Shown one piece after another: positions 43,833 to 53,238 of a stretch of DNA of 64,000 nucleotides. Within the stretch, counting starts at the first letter, position 1, and every line of letters begins with the position of its first letter. This DNA comes from Betaproteobacteria bacterium (GTDB lineage Bacteria > Pseudomonadota > Gammaproteobacteria > Burkholderiales > Burkholderiaceae_C), in contig JANXSZ010000009.1 of NCBI GenBank assembly GCA_025356445.1, positions 62,001-126,000 on the forward strand. The letters run 5' to 3'. The position numbers and the translations under genes are program-made. The notes beneath the pieces were generated by a model. It worked only from the letters and a program-made list of their open reading frames with translations. It had not been told where the DNA came from and did not search any database.

Positions 43833-45461
43833 ATGACTGGAATTTTGGACAAAGAGCGGATCATCGCGGGGCCGGGTTTCAACCGCTGGCTGGTGCCCCC
43901 TGCCGCATTGGCGATTCACCTGTGCATTGGCATGGCGTATGGTTTTTCAGTGTTTTGGCTGCCGCTCTCAAAAGCGCTGGGCATCAAGGACGCCATCAAA
44001 TGCGGCCCGGATGTGGGCTTTTTTGCCGAGCTGTTCACCAGCAGCTGCGACTGGAAAATCTCCACCCTCGGTTGGATGTACACCCTGTTCTTTGTGCTGC
44101 TGGGTTCGTCCGCTGCCACTTGGGGCGGCTGGCTGGAGCGCGCTGGCCCGCGCAAGGCGGGTGTGGTGTCGGCGGTGTGCTGGTGTGGTGGCATGTTGAT
44201 CTCTGCCCTGGGCGTTTACCTGCACCAGTTCTGGTTGATGATTCTGGGCTCTGGCGTTATTGGCGGCATTGGTCTGGGCTTGGGCTACATCTCACCCGTC
44301 TCTACCCTCATCAAATGGTTCCCCGACCGCCGGGGCATGGCCACAGGCATGGCCATCATGGGCTTTGGCGGCGGGGCCATGATCGGCTCACCCTTGGCCG
44401 CTGACCTGATGAAATACTTCGCCAGCCCCACCAGCGTGGGCGTGGCGCAAACCTTTGTGGTGATGGCGCTGATTTACTTTGTGTTCATGATGTTCGGTGC
44501 CTTTGGCTACCGCATCCCCGAGACCGGTTGGAAGCCTGCAGGCTGGACGCCACCCCCAGCCCAGGCCAATAACACCATGATTACCCAGCGCCATGTGCAT
44601 GTCAGCAAGGTCTGGGGCATTCCGCAGTTTTGGTTGATCTGGATGGTGCTGTGCATGAACGTCAGCGCCGGTATCGGTGTGATCGGCATGGCTTCCCCCA
44701 TGCTGCAAGAGGTGTTTGGTGGTTCACTGATTGGCGTGGCCAAGAAGTTTGGCGAGTTGGACAAAACCCAACTGGCGGCTATTGCAACTGTGGCCGCAGG
44801 CTTTACCGCGTTGCTGAGCCTGTTCAACATCGGTGGGCGCTTCTTCTGGGCCAGCTTGTCTGACAAACTGGGTCGCAAAGTCACCTACATCGTCTTTTTT
44901 GTGCTGGGCGGCGTGATGTATTTCAGCATCCCCGGCAGTGCCGCTGCGGGCAGCGTGGCCCTGTTTGTGGGCGCATTCTGCGTGATTTTGAGCATGTACG
45001 GCGGTGGTTTTGCCACGGTGCCCGCCTACTTGGCTGATATCTTTGGTACGCAAATGGTGGGCGCTATCCATGGCCGTTTGCTGACCGCCTGGGCCACCGC
45101 CGGTGTGCTGGGCCCGGTCGTCGTGAACTACATGCGCGAATACCAACTGGGTTTGGGCATCCCGCGTGAGCAGGTGTACAACCAAACCATGTACATCCTG
45201 GTCGGGATGCTGGTGATTGGCTTGGTGTGCAATCTGATGGTGCGCCCGCTGGCCGATAAATGGTTCATGACGGACACCGAGTTGGCCGCTGAGAAACGTC
45301 TTGCGCACGAAAAGGCTGCTGCCTCTGAAGTGCAGGGCAGTGGCAGCGCCAGCGATGCCGTCAGCCCCGCCGTGGTGGTGATTGCCTGGATGGCCGTGGG
45401 TATTCCGCTGGCTTGGGGTGTCTACCGTACATTGCAAAGCGTTGCCAAATTTTTCAATTGA
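43833..45461 (+). CDS. OFA-type oxalate/formate antiporter family MFS transporter
   Basis: 542 aa, 12 predicted transmembrane segments plus a C-terminal extra hydrophobic helix. N-terminal WLVPPAALAIHLCIGMAYGFSVFWLPLSKALG, GGIGLGLGYISPVSTLIKWFPDRRGMATGMAIMGFGGGAMI and GRFFWASLSDKLGRK are typical of the oxalate/formate antiporter (OFA) branch. It is longer than OxlT because of central and C-terminal extensions. Position before fds suggests formate or oxalate movement. No oxalate-degrading genes (frc/oxc) are present in the window. Confidence 0.88.
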   Translation: MTGILDKERIIAGPGFNRWLVPPAALAIHLCIGMAYGFSVFWLPLSKALGIKDAIKCGPDVGFFAELFTSSCDWKISTLGWMYTLFFVLLGSSAATWGGWLERAGPRKAGVVSAVCWCGGMLISALGVYLHQFWLMILGSGVIGGIGLGLGYISPVSTLIKWFPDRRGMATGMAIMGFGGGAMIGSPLAADLMKYFASPTSVGVAQTFVVMALIYFVFMMFGAFGYRIPETGWKPAGWTPPPAQANNTMITQRHVHVSKVWGIPQFWLIWMVLCMNVSAGIGVIGMASPMLQEVFGGSLIGVAKKFGELDKTQLAAIATVAAGFTALLSLFNIGGRFFWASLSDKLGRKVTYIVFFVLGGVMYFSIPGSAAAGSVALFVGAFCVILSMYGGGFATVPAYLADIFGTQMVGAIHGRLLTAWATAGVLGPVVVNYMREYQLGLGIPREQVYNQTMYILVGMLVIGLVCNLMVRPLADKWFMTDTELAAEKRLAHEKAAASEVQGSGSASDAVSPAVVVIAWMAVGIPLAWGVYRTLQSVAKFFN

Positions 45462-45507
45462 TCGTCTGAATCTCTGAAGTTGCTTTTTAAAGTCGCCCCA
45501 AGTTGCC

Positions 45508-47334
45508 ATGAACCTTTCCGCCCCACGCACTGCCCCCCAAGCTGTTGATAACGTCGTCCTGCTGGCCACTGCCGATGAGCTGCGCGAACGCTTGCGGCGT
45601 GAGAACAACCGCAAAAGCAAACTCAAAGGCCGCCAGCCTGACGACGTGTCACTGGCCGAGGTGCGGGCGTTGATCGGCGAAAAGCCTGCTACGGGCTACC
45701 GGCGTGATTTGCTTATCGAGTACCTGCACAGTCTGAACGACGCCTACCGCTGTCTGCACGAGCGCCATCTGGTAGCGCTGGCAAAAACCATGAAGCTCTC
45801 TATGGCGGAGGTATACGAGGTGGCTACGTTCTACCACCACTTTGAAGTGGTCAAAGGCAATGAGCAGGGCGACGGACACGCCCCCAGCCTGACCGTGCGG
45901 GTGTGCGACGGCTTGGCCTGTTCGCTGGCGGGGGCACAGGATTTGTTGGCGCGTTTGCCTGCTATCTTGGGCCACACGGACATCCGCGATGTCCGTGTGA
46001 TAGCTGCCCCCTGCATAGGCCGCTGCGAGCAAGCCCCCGCTGCGCTGGTGGGCCAGCGTGCGGTGCCTCAAGCTGGCCTGGACAGCCTTCAAGCGGCTGT
46101 GTTGAGTGAAATTTCAGCATTAAAAATACCTTCAGAGCAATACCAGTATGCTAGGGAAGCTATCAATTTAGATTACGCCACCTACCGTGCTGCGGGTGGC
46201 TATGCCCTTGCCACAGCCCTGGCCACCGGCACCCAAGACCCCGAAGCTGTCCTTAAAACGATGGAAGATTCCGGTCTGCGTGGACTGGGCGGTGCGGGCT
46301 TTCCGGCAGGGCGCAAGTGGCGCATTGTGCGCGGCGAGTCTGCCCCCAAGCTCATGGCCGTCAACATCGACGAAGGTGAGCCCGGCACCTTCAAGGACCG
46401 CTTCTACCTGGAGCGCGACCCGCATCGTTTTTTGGAGGGCATGTTGATTGCTGCCCAGGTGGTGGGTATCAGCGCCATTTACATCTACCTGCGCGACGAA
46501 TACCACGACTGCCGCGCCATGCTGACCGCTGAATTGGCCAAGCTGCGTGCCGATCCGCCGTACCCCGTTCACATCCCGCTGCCCCTGATTGAGCTGCGTC
46601 GCGGTGCCGGTGCCTACATCTGCGGCGAAGAGTCCGCCATGATCGAAAGTATCGAGGGCAAACGTGGCGAGCCTCGCATGCGTCCGCCCTACATCGCCCA
46701 GGTCGGTCTGTTTGGCCGTCCCACGCTGGAGCACAACTTTGAAACCCTGTATTGGGTGCGTGACCTCATCGAGCACGGCCCCCAGTGGTTCAACGAACAG
46801 GGCCGCCATGGCCGCAAAGGCTTTCGATCCTTCAGCGTCAGTGGCCGCGTCAAGCACCCCGGCGTCAAAATCGCTCCCGCAGGCATCACGTTGCAAGAGC
46901 TGATTGACGAGCACTGCGGCGGCATGCAAGCTGGCCACCAGCTCTACGCCTACCTGCCGGGAGGCGCCAGCGGCGGTATCCTGCCCGCCAGCCTGAGCAA
47001 CATCCCGTTGGATTTCGACACCCTGCAACCTTACGGCTGCTTCATAGGCTCCGCCGCCGTGATGGTGCTCAGCCAGCACGACCAAGCCCGTGACGCCGCA
47101 CTGAACGTGATGCGCTTTTTCGAACACGAGAGCTGTGGCCAATGCACGCCTTGTCGCGTCGGCACCGCCAAAGCCGCCCAACTGATGCAGGCTCCCGTGT
47201 GGGACAACGACACGCTGGAGGACTTGAGCCAGGTCATGGGCGACGCCTCCATCTGTGGACTAGGTCAGGCCGCGCCGAATCCGATTCGCAGCATTCAGAA
47301 ATACTTTCCTCAAGAAATCGGGAGCGCAGCATGA
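45508..47334 (+). CDS. fdsGB: NAD-linked formate dehydrogenase, fused gamma-beta (NuoE-NuoF-like) subunit
   Basis: 608 aa. The N-terminal half is NuoE/FdsG-like with the thioredoxin-fold [2Fe-2S] ligands Cys133, Cys138, Cys169 and Cys173. The C-terminal half (from about 225) is NuoF/FdsB-like with FMN/NADH motifs GLRGLGGAGFPAGRKW, NIDEGEPGTFKDR and GAGAYICGEESAMIES, and the N3 [4Fe-4S] site ESCGQCTPCRVG ... ICGLG. In Cupriavidus these are separate proteins. The linker (about 203-226) is coded by a stretch carrying AT-rich repeat words (46149-46174). It passes electrons from FdsA to NAD+. Confidence 0.93.
   Translation: MNLSAPRTAPQAVDNVVLLATADELRERLRRENNRKSKLKGRQPDDVSLAEVRALIGEKPATGYRRDLLIEYLHSLNDAYRCLHERHLVALAKTMKLSMAEVYEVATFYHHFEVVKGNEQGDGHAPSLTVRVCDGLACSLAGAQDLLARLPAILGHTDIRDVRVIAAPCIGRCEQAPAALVGQRAVPQAGLDSLQAAVLSEISALKIPSEQYQYAREAINLDYATYRAAGGYALATALATGTQDPEAVLKTMEDSGLRGLGGAGFPAGRKWRIVRGESAPKLMAVNIDEGEPGTFKDRFYLERDPHRFLEGMLIAAQVVGISAIYIYLRDEYHDCRAMLTAELAKLRADPPYPVHIPLPLIELRRGAGAYICGEESAMIESIEGKRGEPRMRPPYIAQVGLFGRPTLEHNFETLYWVRDLIEHGPQWFNEQGRHGRKGFRSFSVSGRVKHPGVKIAPAGITLQELIDEHCGGMQAGHQLYAYLPGGASGGILPASLSNIPLDFDTLQPYGCFIGSAAVMVLSQHDQARDAALNVMRFFEHESCGQCTPCRVGTAKAAQLMQAPVWDNDTLEDLSQVMGDASICGLGQAAPNPIRSIQKYFPQEIGSAA
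46149..46174. repeat. 11-mer plus decayed 17-mer in the fdsGB linker
   Basis: TGCTAGGGAAG (46149-46159) overlaps GCTATCAATTTAGATTA (46158-46174), at the join between NuoE-like and NuoF-like halves. Confidence 0.4.
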
Positions 47335-50192
47335 ACGCACCAGCCACACGCGCCGAAGTCACCCCCATCATGGTGGACTTGCAACTCAATAACCTCGCTA
47401 TCCAGGCCTACGAGGGCGAAACCCTCTTCAAAGCTGCCCAGCGCCACGGCATTGGTATTCCCCACCTTTGTTACAAAGACGGCTACCGCCCCGATGGCAA
47501 CTGCCGCGCTTGTGTCGTCGAAGTGGCGGGTGAGCGCACGCTGGCCCCCAGCTGCTGCCGTGTGGCTACAGCGGGGATGAAGGTTCAAACCGACAGCCCT
47601 CGCGCTGTCAAAAGCCAGCAGATGGTGCTGGAGATGCTGCTGTCCGACATGCCGGATACCGGGCACAAATGGCTGGCCGATGCGCGTGGCAAAGACGATG
47701 CCACCCAGCAGCATGGCGAACTCAGCGCCTGGGCTACCGCGCTGGAGGTCACGGTGCGCCCCGCGCTCAAGGCGCTGCGCCGTGAGCAGCCCAAAGCCGA
47801 TGCGACGCATCCTGCGATGGCTGTCAACTTGGACGCCTGCATCCAGTGCAACCGCTGCGTGCGTGCGTGCCGCGAAGAGCAGGTTAACGATGTGATTGGC
47901 TACGCCAAACGCGGTGCGCACAGCGAGATCGTGTTCGACTTGAACGATGCGATGGGCGAAAGCAGCTGTGTGGCCTGCGGGGAATGCGTCCAAGCCTGTC
48001 CCACCGGCGCACTCAGCCCCAAGACACTCATCGGCCCGCAAGTTGTCGACAAAGCCGTCGATTCCGTGTGCCCTTTCTGCGGCGTGGGCTGCTTGCTGAC
48101 CTACAAAGTGCGCGATGAAAAAATCGTCGGTGTGGATGGCCGCGATGGCCCGGCCAACCAAAGCCGCTTGTGCGTCAAAGGCCGGTTCGGCTTCGACTAC
48201 GTTCACCATGCGGGCCGTCTCACCGTGCCCTTGATTCGCCGCAGCGATGTGCCCAAAGATGCAGAGGCCCTCAACGCCCGCATCTCGGTGCGCGATGCCG
48301 ATTGGCACGAAGTCTTCCGCGAAGCCACCTGGGAAGAGGCGCTGGCCCTGACCACGGGCAAGTTGACGGGCCTGCGCGACGGCTATGGCCCCAAATCGCT
48401 CGCCGGTTTTGGCAGCGCCAAGGGCACCAATGAAGAAGCCTACCTGTTCCAAAAACTGGTGCGCACCGGCTTCGGCTCGAACAACGTAGACCACTGCACC
48501 CGCCTGTGCCATGCGTCCAGCGTGGCTGCGCTGCTGGAGGGCGTGGGCTCAGGGGCGGTCAGCAACCAGGTGAATGACGTCGAGCACGCCGAGCTCATCA
48601 TGGTGATCGGCTCCAACCCCACGGCCAACCACCCTGTTGCCGCCACCTGGATGAAAAACGCTTCCCAGCGCGGCGCCAAAATCGTCCTGGCCGACCCGCG
48701 CATCACCGACATTGGCCGCCATGCGTGGCGCACCCTGCAGTTCAAGCCTGACAGCGATGTCGCCTTGCTCAACGCCATGATCCACACGGTGATTGACGAA
48801 GGCCTGGTTGCTACGCAATTCATAGCTGATCGTGCTGATAATTTCAGCGCGCTGGCCGAAAACGTAGCCCATTTCAGTCCCGAAGCGATGGCCCCGGTCT
48901 GCGGCATCCCGGCTGAAACCATCCGCGAGGTGGCCCGCGCCTTTGCCACCGCCAAAAGCGCGATGATCCTGTGGGGTATGGGTATCAGCCAGCACGTGCA
49001 TGGCACCGACAACGCCCGTTGCCTGATTGCGCTGTGCGCCGTCACCGGCCAAATCGGCAAACCCGGCAGCGGCTTGCACCCTCTGCGCGGACAAAACAAC
49101 GTGCAAGGTGCCAGCGACGCGGGGTTGATCCCGATGATGTTCCCCAACTACCAGCGCGTGGACAACGCGGCAGCCCACGCTTGGTTTGAAGATTTCTGGA
49201 AAACACCTTTAGACAAGACCCCCGGCTACACGGTGGTTGAAATCATGCACAAAGCGCTCGCTGACGACAGTGATCCGCACAAAATACGCGGCATGTACGT
49301 GATGGGCGAAAACCCGGCCATGAGCGACCCCGACCTGAACCATGCTCGCCATGCGCTGGCCAACCTGGAGCATTTGGTGGTGCAAGACATCTTCATGACC
49401 GAGACCGCGTGGCTCGCCGACGTGGTGCTGCCCGCGACGGCTTGGCCTGAGAAAACCGGTACCGTCAGCAACACCGACCGCATGGTGCAAATGGGCCGCA
49501 AAGCCATTGATGCCCCCGGCGATGCACGGCCTGATTTGTGGATCATCCAGCAGCTCGCTGCGGGCTTGGGCTTGCAGTGGAACTATGCTGGCGAACACGA
49601 TGGCGTGGCCGCTGTGTACGAGGAAATGCGACTGGCCATGCATACCGCTATCGCTGGCATCACCTGGGAGCGTCTGGAGCGTGAAGGCAGTGTCACCTAC
49701 CCTTGCCTAAGTGCCGAAGACCCAGGTCAGCCTACCGTTTTCATCGACCAGTTCGCTACGGCTGATGGCCGTTTGAAGCTGGTTCCCGCTGGCCTCATCC
49801 CTGCCGACGAACGTCCTGATACGGACTACCCGTTTGTCCTCATCACCGGCCGACAGCTGGAGCACTGGCACACTGGCAGCATGACGCGGCGGGCCACCGT
49901 GCTGGACGCCATCGAGTCCGAAGCCACTGCCAGCCTGTGTGCCAAAGACATGGCGCGCTTGGGTATACCTGCGGGTGGCCATATTGCCGTGCGTTCGCGT
50001 CGCGGCAGTGTCACGCTGTTGGCCCGTTTAGATAACGGCACACCCGAAGGCTCGGTGTTCATCCCGTTTGCCTACGCGGAAGCGGCGGCGAATTTGCTGA
50101 CCAACGCGGCCTTAGACCCGTTTGGGAAGATTCCGGGGTTCAAACATTGCGCCGTGGCGCTTTCCGCCGTGTCAGAGGCTGTGGAAGCCTGA
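47331..50192 (+). CDS. fdsA: NAD-linked formate dehydrogenase catalytic subunit FdsA
   Basis: 953 aa. N-terminal plant-type [2Fe-2S] (CYKDGYRPDGNCRACVVEVAG), a His-Cys cluster region, two 4Fe-4S motifs (CIQCNRCVRACREE; CVACGECVQACPTG), the proximal cluster (CPFCGVGC) and the bis-MGD domain with the Mo ligand Cys393 in CTRLCHASSV (Cys, not Sec). Oxidises formate to CO2. The start at 47331 overlaps the previous stop (ATGA). The 3' end overlaps a convergent gene by 21 bp. No fdsC/fdsD follows. 17-mer repeat at 48810-48826. Confidence 0.95.
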   Translation: MNAPATRAEVTPIMVDLQLNNLAIQAYEGETLFKAAQRHGIGIPHLCYKDGYRPDGNCRACVVEVAGERTLAPSCCRVATAGMKVQTDSPRAVKSQQMVLEMLLSDMPDTGHKWLADARGKDDATQQHGELSAWATALEVTVRPALKALRREQPKADATHPAMAVNLDACIQCNRCVRACREEQVNDVIGYAKRGAHSEIVFDLNDAMGESSCVACGECVQACPTGALSPKTLIGPQVVDKAVDSVCPFCGVGCLLTYKVRDEKIVGVDGRDGPANQSRLCVKGRFGFDYVHHAGRLTVPLIRRSDVPKDAEALNARISVRDADWHEVFREATWEEALALTTGKLTGLRDGYGPKSLAGFGSAKGTNEEAYLFQKLVRTGFGSNNVDHCTRLCHASSVAALLEGVGSGAVSNQVNDVEHAELIMVIGSNPTANHPVAATWMKNASQRGAKIVLADPRITDIGRHAWRTLQFKPDSDVALLNAMIHTVIDEGLVATQFIADRADNFSALAENVAHFSPEAMAPVCGIPAETIREVARAFATAKSAMILWGMGISQHVHGTDNARCLIALCAVTGQIGKPGSGLHPLRGQNNVQGASDAGLIPMMFPNYQRVDNAAAHAWFEDFWKTPLDKTPGYTVVEIMHKALADDSDPHKIRGMYVMGENPAMSDPDLNHARHALANLEHLVVQDIFMTETAWLADVVLPATAWPEKTGTVSNTDRMVQMGRKAIDAPGDARPDLWIIQQLAAGLGLQWNYAGEHDGVAAVYEEMRLAMHTAIAGITWERLEREGSVTYPCLSAEDPGQPTVFIDQFATADGRLKLVPAGLIPADERPDTDYPFVLITGRQLEHWHTGSMTRRATVLDAIESEATASLCAKDMARLGIPAGGHIAVRSRRGSVTLLARLDNGTPEGSVFIPFAYAEAAANLLTNAALDPFGKIPGFKHCAVALSAVSEAVEA
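48810..48826. repeat. 17-mer dispersed repeat copy in fdsA
   Basis: GCTACGCAATTCATAGC: exact ends, in frame in fdsA. Confidence 0.5.
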
Positions 50193-51245
50193 CGCAAGAG
50201 TTTGGGTGATTTCCGCTGCACCTGTAGCCCGGCACCCGCTCGCGTTTTGTCCCGCCCACAGCGGTGAAAAATCCCCACTGCCCAGTGCCTCGGCTTTGGA
50301 CCGAAGCGGCGTTATGGCGGTGGTGGCCAGCGGAAACGCCGGTGCGATGGGGCTCAGCGGCCCCAATTCACGCATGACCCGGTTGACGATGCCGCGTGCC
50401 GGGCGGCCTGTGAACAGGCGTGTCAAGGCCGTGTGGTTGGCGGCATCGCTGGCCAACGCAGCACGGTGAATGGCGCTGGTGGTGGCTTCAGGGCACAGCA
50501 TGTAGGCCGTGCCGACCTGCACCCCCGCTGCACCCAAAGCCACGGCTGCCGCTACGCCTTGGGCATCCGCAATGCCGCCTGCAGCAATCACAGGCAAGTT
50601 CACCGCTTGCACGATGCGTGGGAGCAGCGCGAAGGTACCGAGTTGCGTCGTCACGTCATTGGTCAAAAACATGCCCCGGTGCCCTCCGGCTTCCAACCCT
50701 TGGGCGATGATGGCGTCAACCCCGTTCGCCTCCAGCCAGCGCGCCTCTGCCACGGTGGTGGCCGAGGACAGTACCACCGCGCTCCAGCGGCGCACCTGTG
50801 CCAGTAAGGTGGTCGATGGCAAGCCGAAGTGAAAACTCACAACGGTGGGTTTGAATTCAGCCAACAGCTCAGCCGCCTCTGCCGTGAACGGTGCGCGTCC
50901 TGGGCCGGCTGTGATGTCCTCAGGGGCTATGCCGAATTCAGCGTAGTACGGGGTCAAGGCTGCGCGCCACTGCTGTTCGTGCAGGGCGTCTGGCGTGGGC
51001 GGAGTGTGGCAAAAGAAATTGACGTTAAACGGCTTGTCTGTCGCAGCCCGCAGCGCCGTTAATTCAGCGTGCAAGGCATCCAGACTGAGCATGGCGCAGG
51101 GCAGTGACCCTAATCCACCGGCGTTGCAAACGGCTGCCGCCAGGGCATGGTTTTGCACACCGGCCATAGGGGCTTGGATCAAGGGGTAAGTGGTGCCGAG
51201 CAAGGTCAGCAGGGCTTGGGTATGAGGGCTGGAAGTCTGTGTCAT
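50172..51245 (-). CDS. Nitronate monooxygenase (2-nitropropane dioxygenase family)
   Basis: 357-aa FMN-dependent TIM-barrel. Signatures: YPLIQAPMAGVQNHALAAAVCNAGGLGSLPCA, QGLEAGGHRGMF (catalytic-His region), LPVIAAGGIADAQGVAAAVALGAAGVQVGTAYM. It oxidises propionate-3-nitronate or related nitronates. The ATG at 51245 gives the family N-terminus. The last 7 codons overlap the fdsA 3' end on the opposite strand. It interrupts the two formate dehydrogenase gene sets and has no evident role in them. Confidence 0.9.
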   Translation of the reverse strand: MTQTSSPHTQALLTLLGTTYPLIQAPMAGVQNHALAAAVCNAGGLGSLPCAMLSLDALHAELTALRAATDKPFNVNFFCHTPPTPDALHEQQWRAALTPYYAEFGIAPEDITAGPGRAPFTAEAAELLAEFKPTVVSFHFGLPSTTLLAQVRRWSAVVLSSATTVAEARWLEANGVDAIIAQGLEAGGHRGMFLTNDVTTQLGTFALLPRIVQAVNLPVIAAGGIADAQGVAAAVALGAAGVQVGTAYMLCPEATTSAIHRAALASDAANHTALTRLFTGRPARGIVNRVMRELGPLSPIAPAFPLATTAITPLRSKAEALGSGDFSPLWAGQNASGCRATGAAEITQTLASGFHSL

Positions 51246-51374
51246 GGTGGGTTGGGGCAGTGGTGTTGGCATTGTGCTTGTGTGGCAACCGGTCGCAGTT
51301 TATAGATTTCAACTTGTTTTGATGTGAAATTTGATTCAAAATAACATCATTTTTGAGTCTCAAGAAACCCAATC
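51246..51374 (+). promoter_or_regulatory. AT-rich divergent region before vapB
   Basis: 129 bp between the nitronate monooxygenase start and vapB, with a markedly AT-rich second half. TGATGT (51320-51325) and ACATCA (51344-51349) form an inverted pair that could be the VapBC operator. Confidence 0.4.
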
Positions 51375-51581
51375 ATGCGAACCACTGTCACTATCGAAGA
51401 CCCGTTGTACGACAAAGCGCTGTCCCTTGCTGACCCCGGCACCGACAAAGCGGATATTTTTCGCATTGCGATGAAAGCGTTTGTGCAGCTGCAAAGCGCC
51501 AAACGCTTGGCAGCACTGGGCGGTATGGCCCCTGACATGGCAGACATTCCACGTCGACGCGAGGATTCGATAACAGCATGA
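51375..51581 (+). CDS. vapB: VapB-type antitoxin
   Basis: 68 aa. The N-terminus MRTTVTIEDPLYDKALSLAD is the ribbon-helix-helix of VapB/DUF2191 antitoxins, and the C-terminal residues should neutralise the PIN toxin. Stop and toxin start overlap (ATGA). Confidence 0.85.
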   Translation: MRTTVTIEDPLYDKALSLADPGTDKADIFRIAMKAFVQLQSAKRLAALGGMAPDMADIPRRREDSITA

Positions 51582-51961
51582 ATGTGCTGGTAGATACCTC
51601 CGTTTGGAGCGCCCATTTTCGACAGGCTGATGCGCGTTTGATCGCTTTGCTGCACGCGGGGCGGGTGCTTTGCCATCCTTGGGTCGTGGGCGAAATAGCT
51701 TGCGGCACGCCCCCCGCGCCGCGCAGCGTCACCTTGCAGTTTTTCAAGGCGCTGGAATTGAGCCATACGGCGACTTTGGAGGATGTGGCGGTGTTCATTG
51801 AAGCCCACAGGCTTTATGGCCGAGGCTGTGGGCTGGTCGATCTGTCTTTGCTCGCCTCTGTCTGCATCACGCCAGAAACGGTGCTCTGGACTCTGGATTT
51901 GCGGCTACAGGCATTGGCCGTAGGGTTAGGCAAAGCCTATGTGCCTCCGCTTCATTCTTGA
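51578..51961 (+). CDS. vapC: VapC-type PIN-domain ribonuclease toxin
   Basis: 127 aa with PIN acidic residues in VLVDTSVWSAHFR, VGEIACG, GLVDLSLLASV and WTLDLRL. VapC toxins cut tRNA or rRNA. Translation is coupled to vapB. Confidence 0.88.
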   Translation: MNVLVDTSVWSAHFRQADARLIALLHAGRVLCHPWVVGEIACGTPPAPRSVTLQFFKALELSHTATLEDVAVFIEAHRLYGRGCGLVDLSLLASVCITPETVLWTLDLRLQALAVGLGKAYVPPLHS

Positions 51962-51983
51962 TACGTGCAGTTACAGTTACCCC

Positions 51984-52589
51984 ATGACCCTTGCCGATGC
52001 CATTCGCCCCGCCTTAGACGTCGCTGTCATCATGCGCCGTGAGCGCATTGTTGGCCCCATGAGCCGCTGGCAGACCTGGCGCTGGATATTGGACGACGTG
52101 CTGCTGTACGAACCCAGCTTTGGCGAGCAACCTCGGTTGCTGTATAAAAACGACAGCGGCCAACGCTGGATGCATGTGCGCTACAGCGTGGAGTTGTTCC
52201 CGGACGATGCCGAAGGCTACCAACTGAACATCACCACCGCCGCGCCGTGCTGGTTCGTGCTGTGGCGTATGGAAGAGGTGCCGTCCACGCTGCCGCTGCG
52301 GGATGTTGCAGCGCTTACCCATGAATTTGGCACCGAGGGTTTTGCCCAGCCCCAAGCCGTCAGCCTGAGTTACCACGACGCTGGGCGCTGGCTCGATGCG
52401 CAAGAAACGGTCGAGCAAATACCCGCGCCGCCCGCCGTCATTGAATGGTTGCAAGCCTACGTGGACGAGCACTACCTGCCTGAACCCAAGCGCCGCAAGC
52501 GGCCCGAGAGCTTCAAAACACTGACAGACCGCTTTGGTAACCCAGCATCGGTTTCGACCGATAAGCCGCGCGGTGGTGGGCGTGGCTGA
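51984..52589 (+). CDS. DUF3305 protein, formate dehydrogenase locus
   Basis: 201 aa. Recognised as DUF3305 from VAVIMRRERIVGPMSRWQTWRWILDDV and HVRYSVELFPDDAEGYQLNITTAAPCWFVLWRME. The family is almost always found next to DUF3306 and Tat-dependent formate dehydrogenase genes; its biochemical role is unknown. No signal peptide. Begins the second formate dehydrogenase operon, 22 nt after vapC. Confidence 0.85.
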   Translation: MTLADAIRPALDVAVIMRRERIVGPMSRWQTWRWILDDVLLYEPSFGEQPRLLYKNDSGQRWMHVRYSVELFPDDAEGYQLNITTAAPCWFVLWRMEEVPSTLPLRDVAALTHEFGTEGFAQPQAVSLSYHDAGRWLDAQETVEQIPAPPAVIEWLQAYVDEHYLPEPKRRKRPESFKTLTDRFGNPASVSTDKPRGGGRG

Positions 52590-53238
52590 GGCGCGTGGCT
52601 TTCTCAGCCGCTGGTCGCAGCGCAAAGTCGCTTTGGCCAAGGGGGAGGTGTTGACGGAGCCGCTGCCACCTGTGCCCCTCTCACCCTTGACGCCCCTTGC
52701 GCCGCCCGTTTTACCGAATGCGCTCCAAGCCCATCCAGAACCGGTGCCGCCTGCGCCTGTTGAGCTGCCACCACCCCTGACTTTGGACGACGTGAAGCTG
52801 CTGACGGCCGAGTCCGATTTCGTCCCATTCATGGCCCGCAGTGTCACGCCCGAAGTCAAGAACGCGGCGATGAAAAAACTTTTTACCGATCCGCACTACA
52901 ACGTGATGGACAGGTTGGACATCTACATCGACGATTACTCGCGGTCTGACCCGCTGCCCGAATCGATATTGCGCCAAATGGCCAGCGCCAAGTTCCTCAA
53001 GCTGTTTGACGAAACTGAAGACACTGAAAAAGTGCTGGCCGAGAATGCCGCCCTTCCTCGGGATGATGCCGATGGCTTTGTGCCCGCTGACGTGGCACAT
53101 TCCACCTCTGTTCCTGAATCCTTTAGCCCGTCTGAACCTGCCGCTCAGCCTAGCCACTTCCACAATGCCGACCCTCATTTGCGACTGCAACCAGACCATG
53201 CCATTGAACCCGAAACTCCTCGGGACCGTGCTGCATGA
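52582..53238 (+). CDS. DUF3306 protein, formate dehydrogenase locus
   Basis: 218 aa. The N-terminal GFLSRWSQRK and the core LTLDDVKLLTAESDFVPFMARSVTPEVKNAAMKKLFTDPHYNVMDRLDIYIDDYS are DUF3306 hallmarks, separated by a proline-rich linker. The GTG at 52582 is preferred since it puts the family motif near the N-terminus; GTGs at 52573 and 52576 are possible. It overlaps DUF3305 by 8 nt and extends into the next gene by 74 nt. Confidence 0.8.
   Translation: MAEARGFLSRWSQRKVALAKGEVLTEPLPPVPLSPLTPLAPPVLPNALQAHPEPVPPAPVELPPPLTLDDVKLLTAESDFVPFMARSVTPEVKNAAMKKLFTDPHYNVMDRLDIYIDDYSRSDPLPESILRQMASAKFLKLFDETEDTEKVLAENAALPRDDADGFVPADVAHSTSVPESFSPSEPAAQPSHFHNADPHLRLQPDHAIEPETPRDRAA

Noticed and set aside
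48507-48509. Selenocysteine at the formate dehydrogenase active site
   Set aside because: The Mo-ligand codon is TGC (Cys) in fdsA, and likewise at 57683-57685 in fdhA. No in-frame TGA or SECIS-like element.
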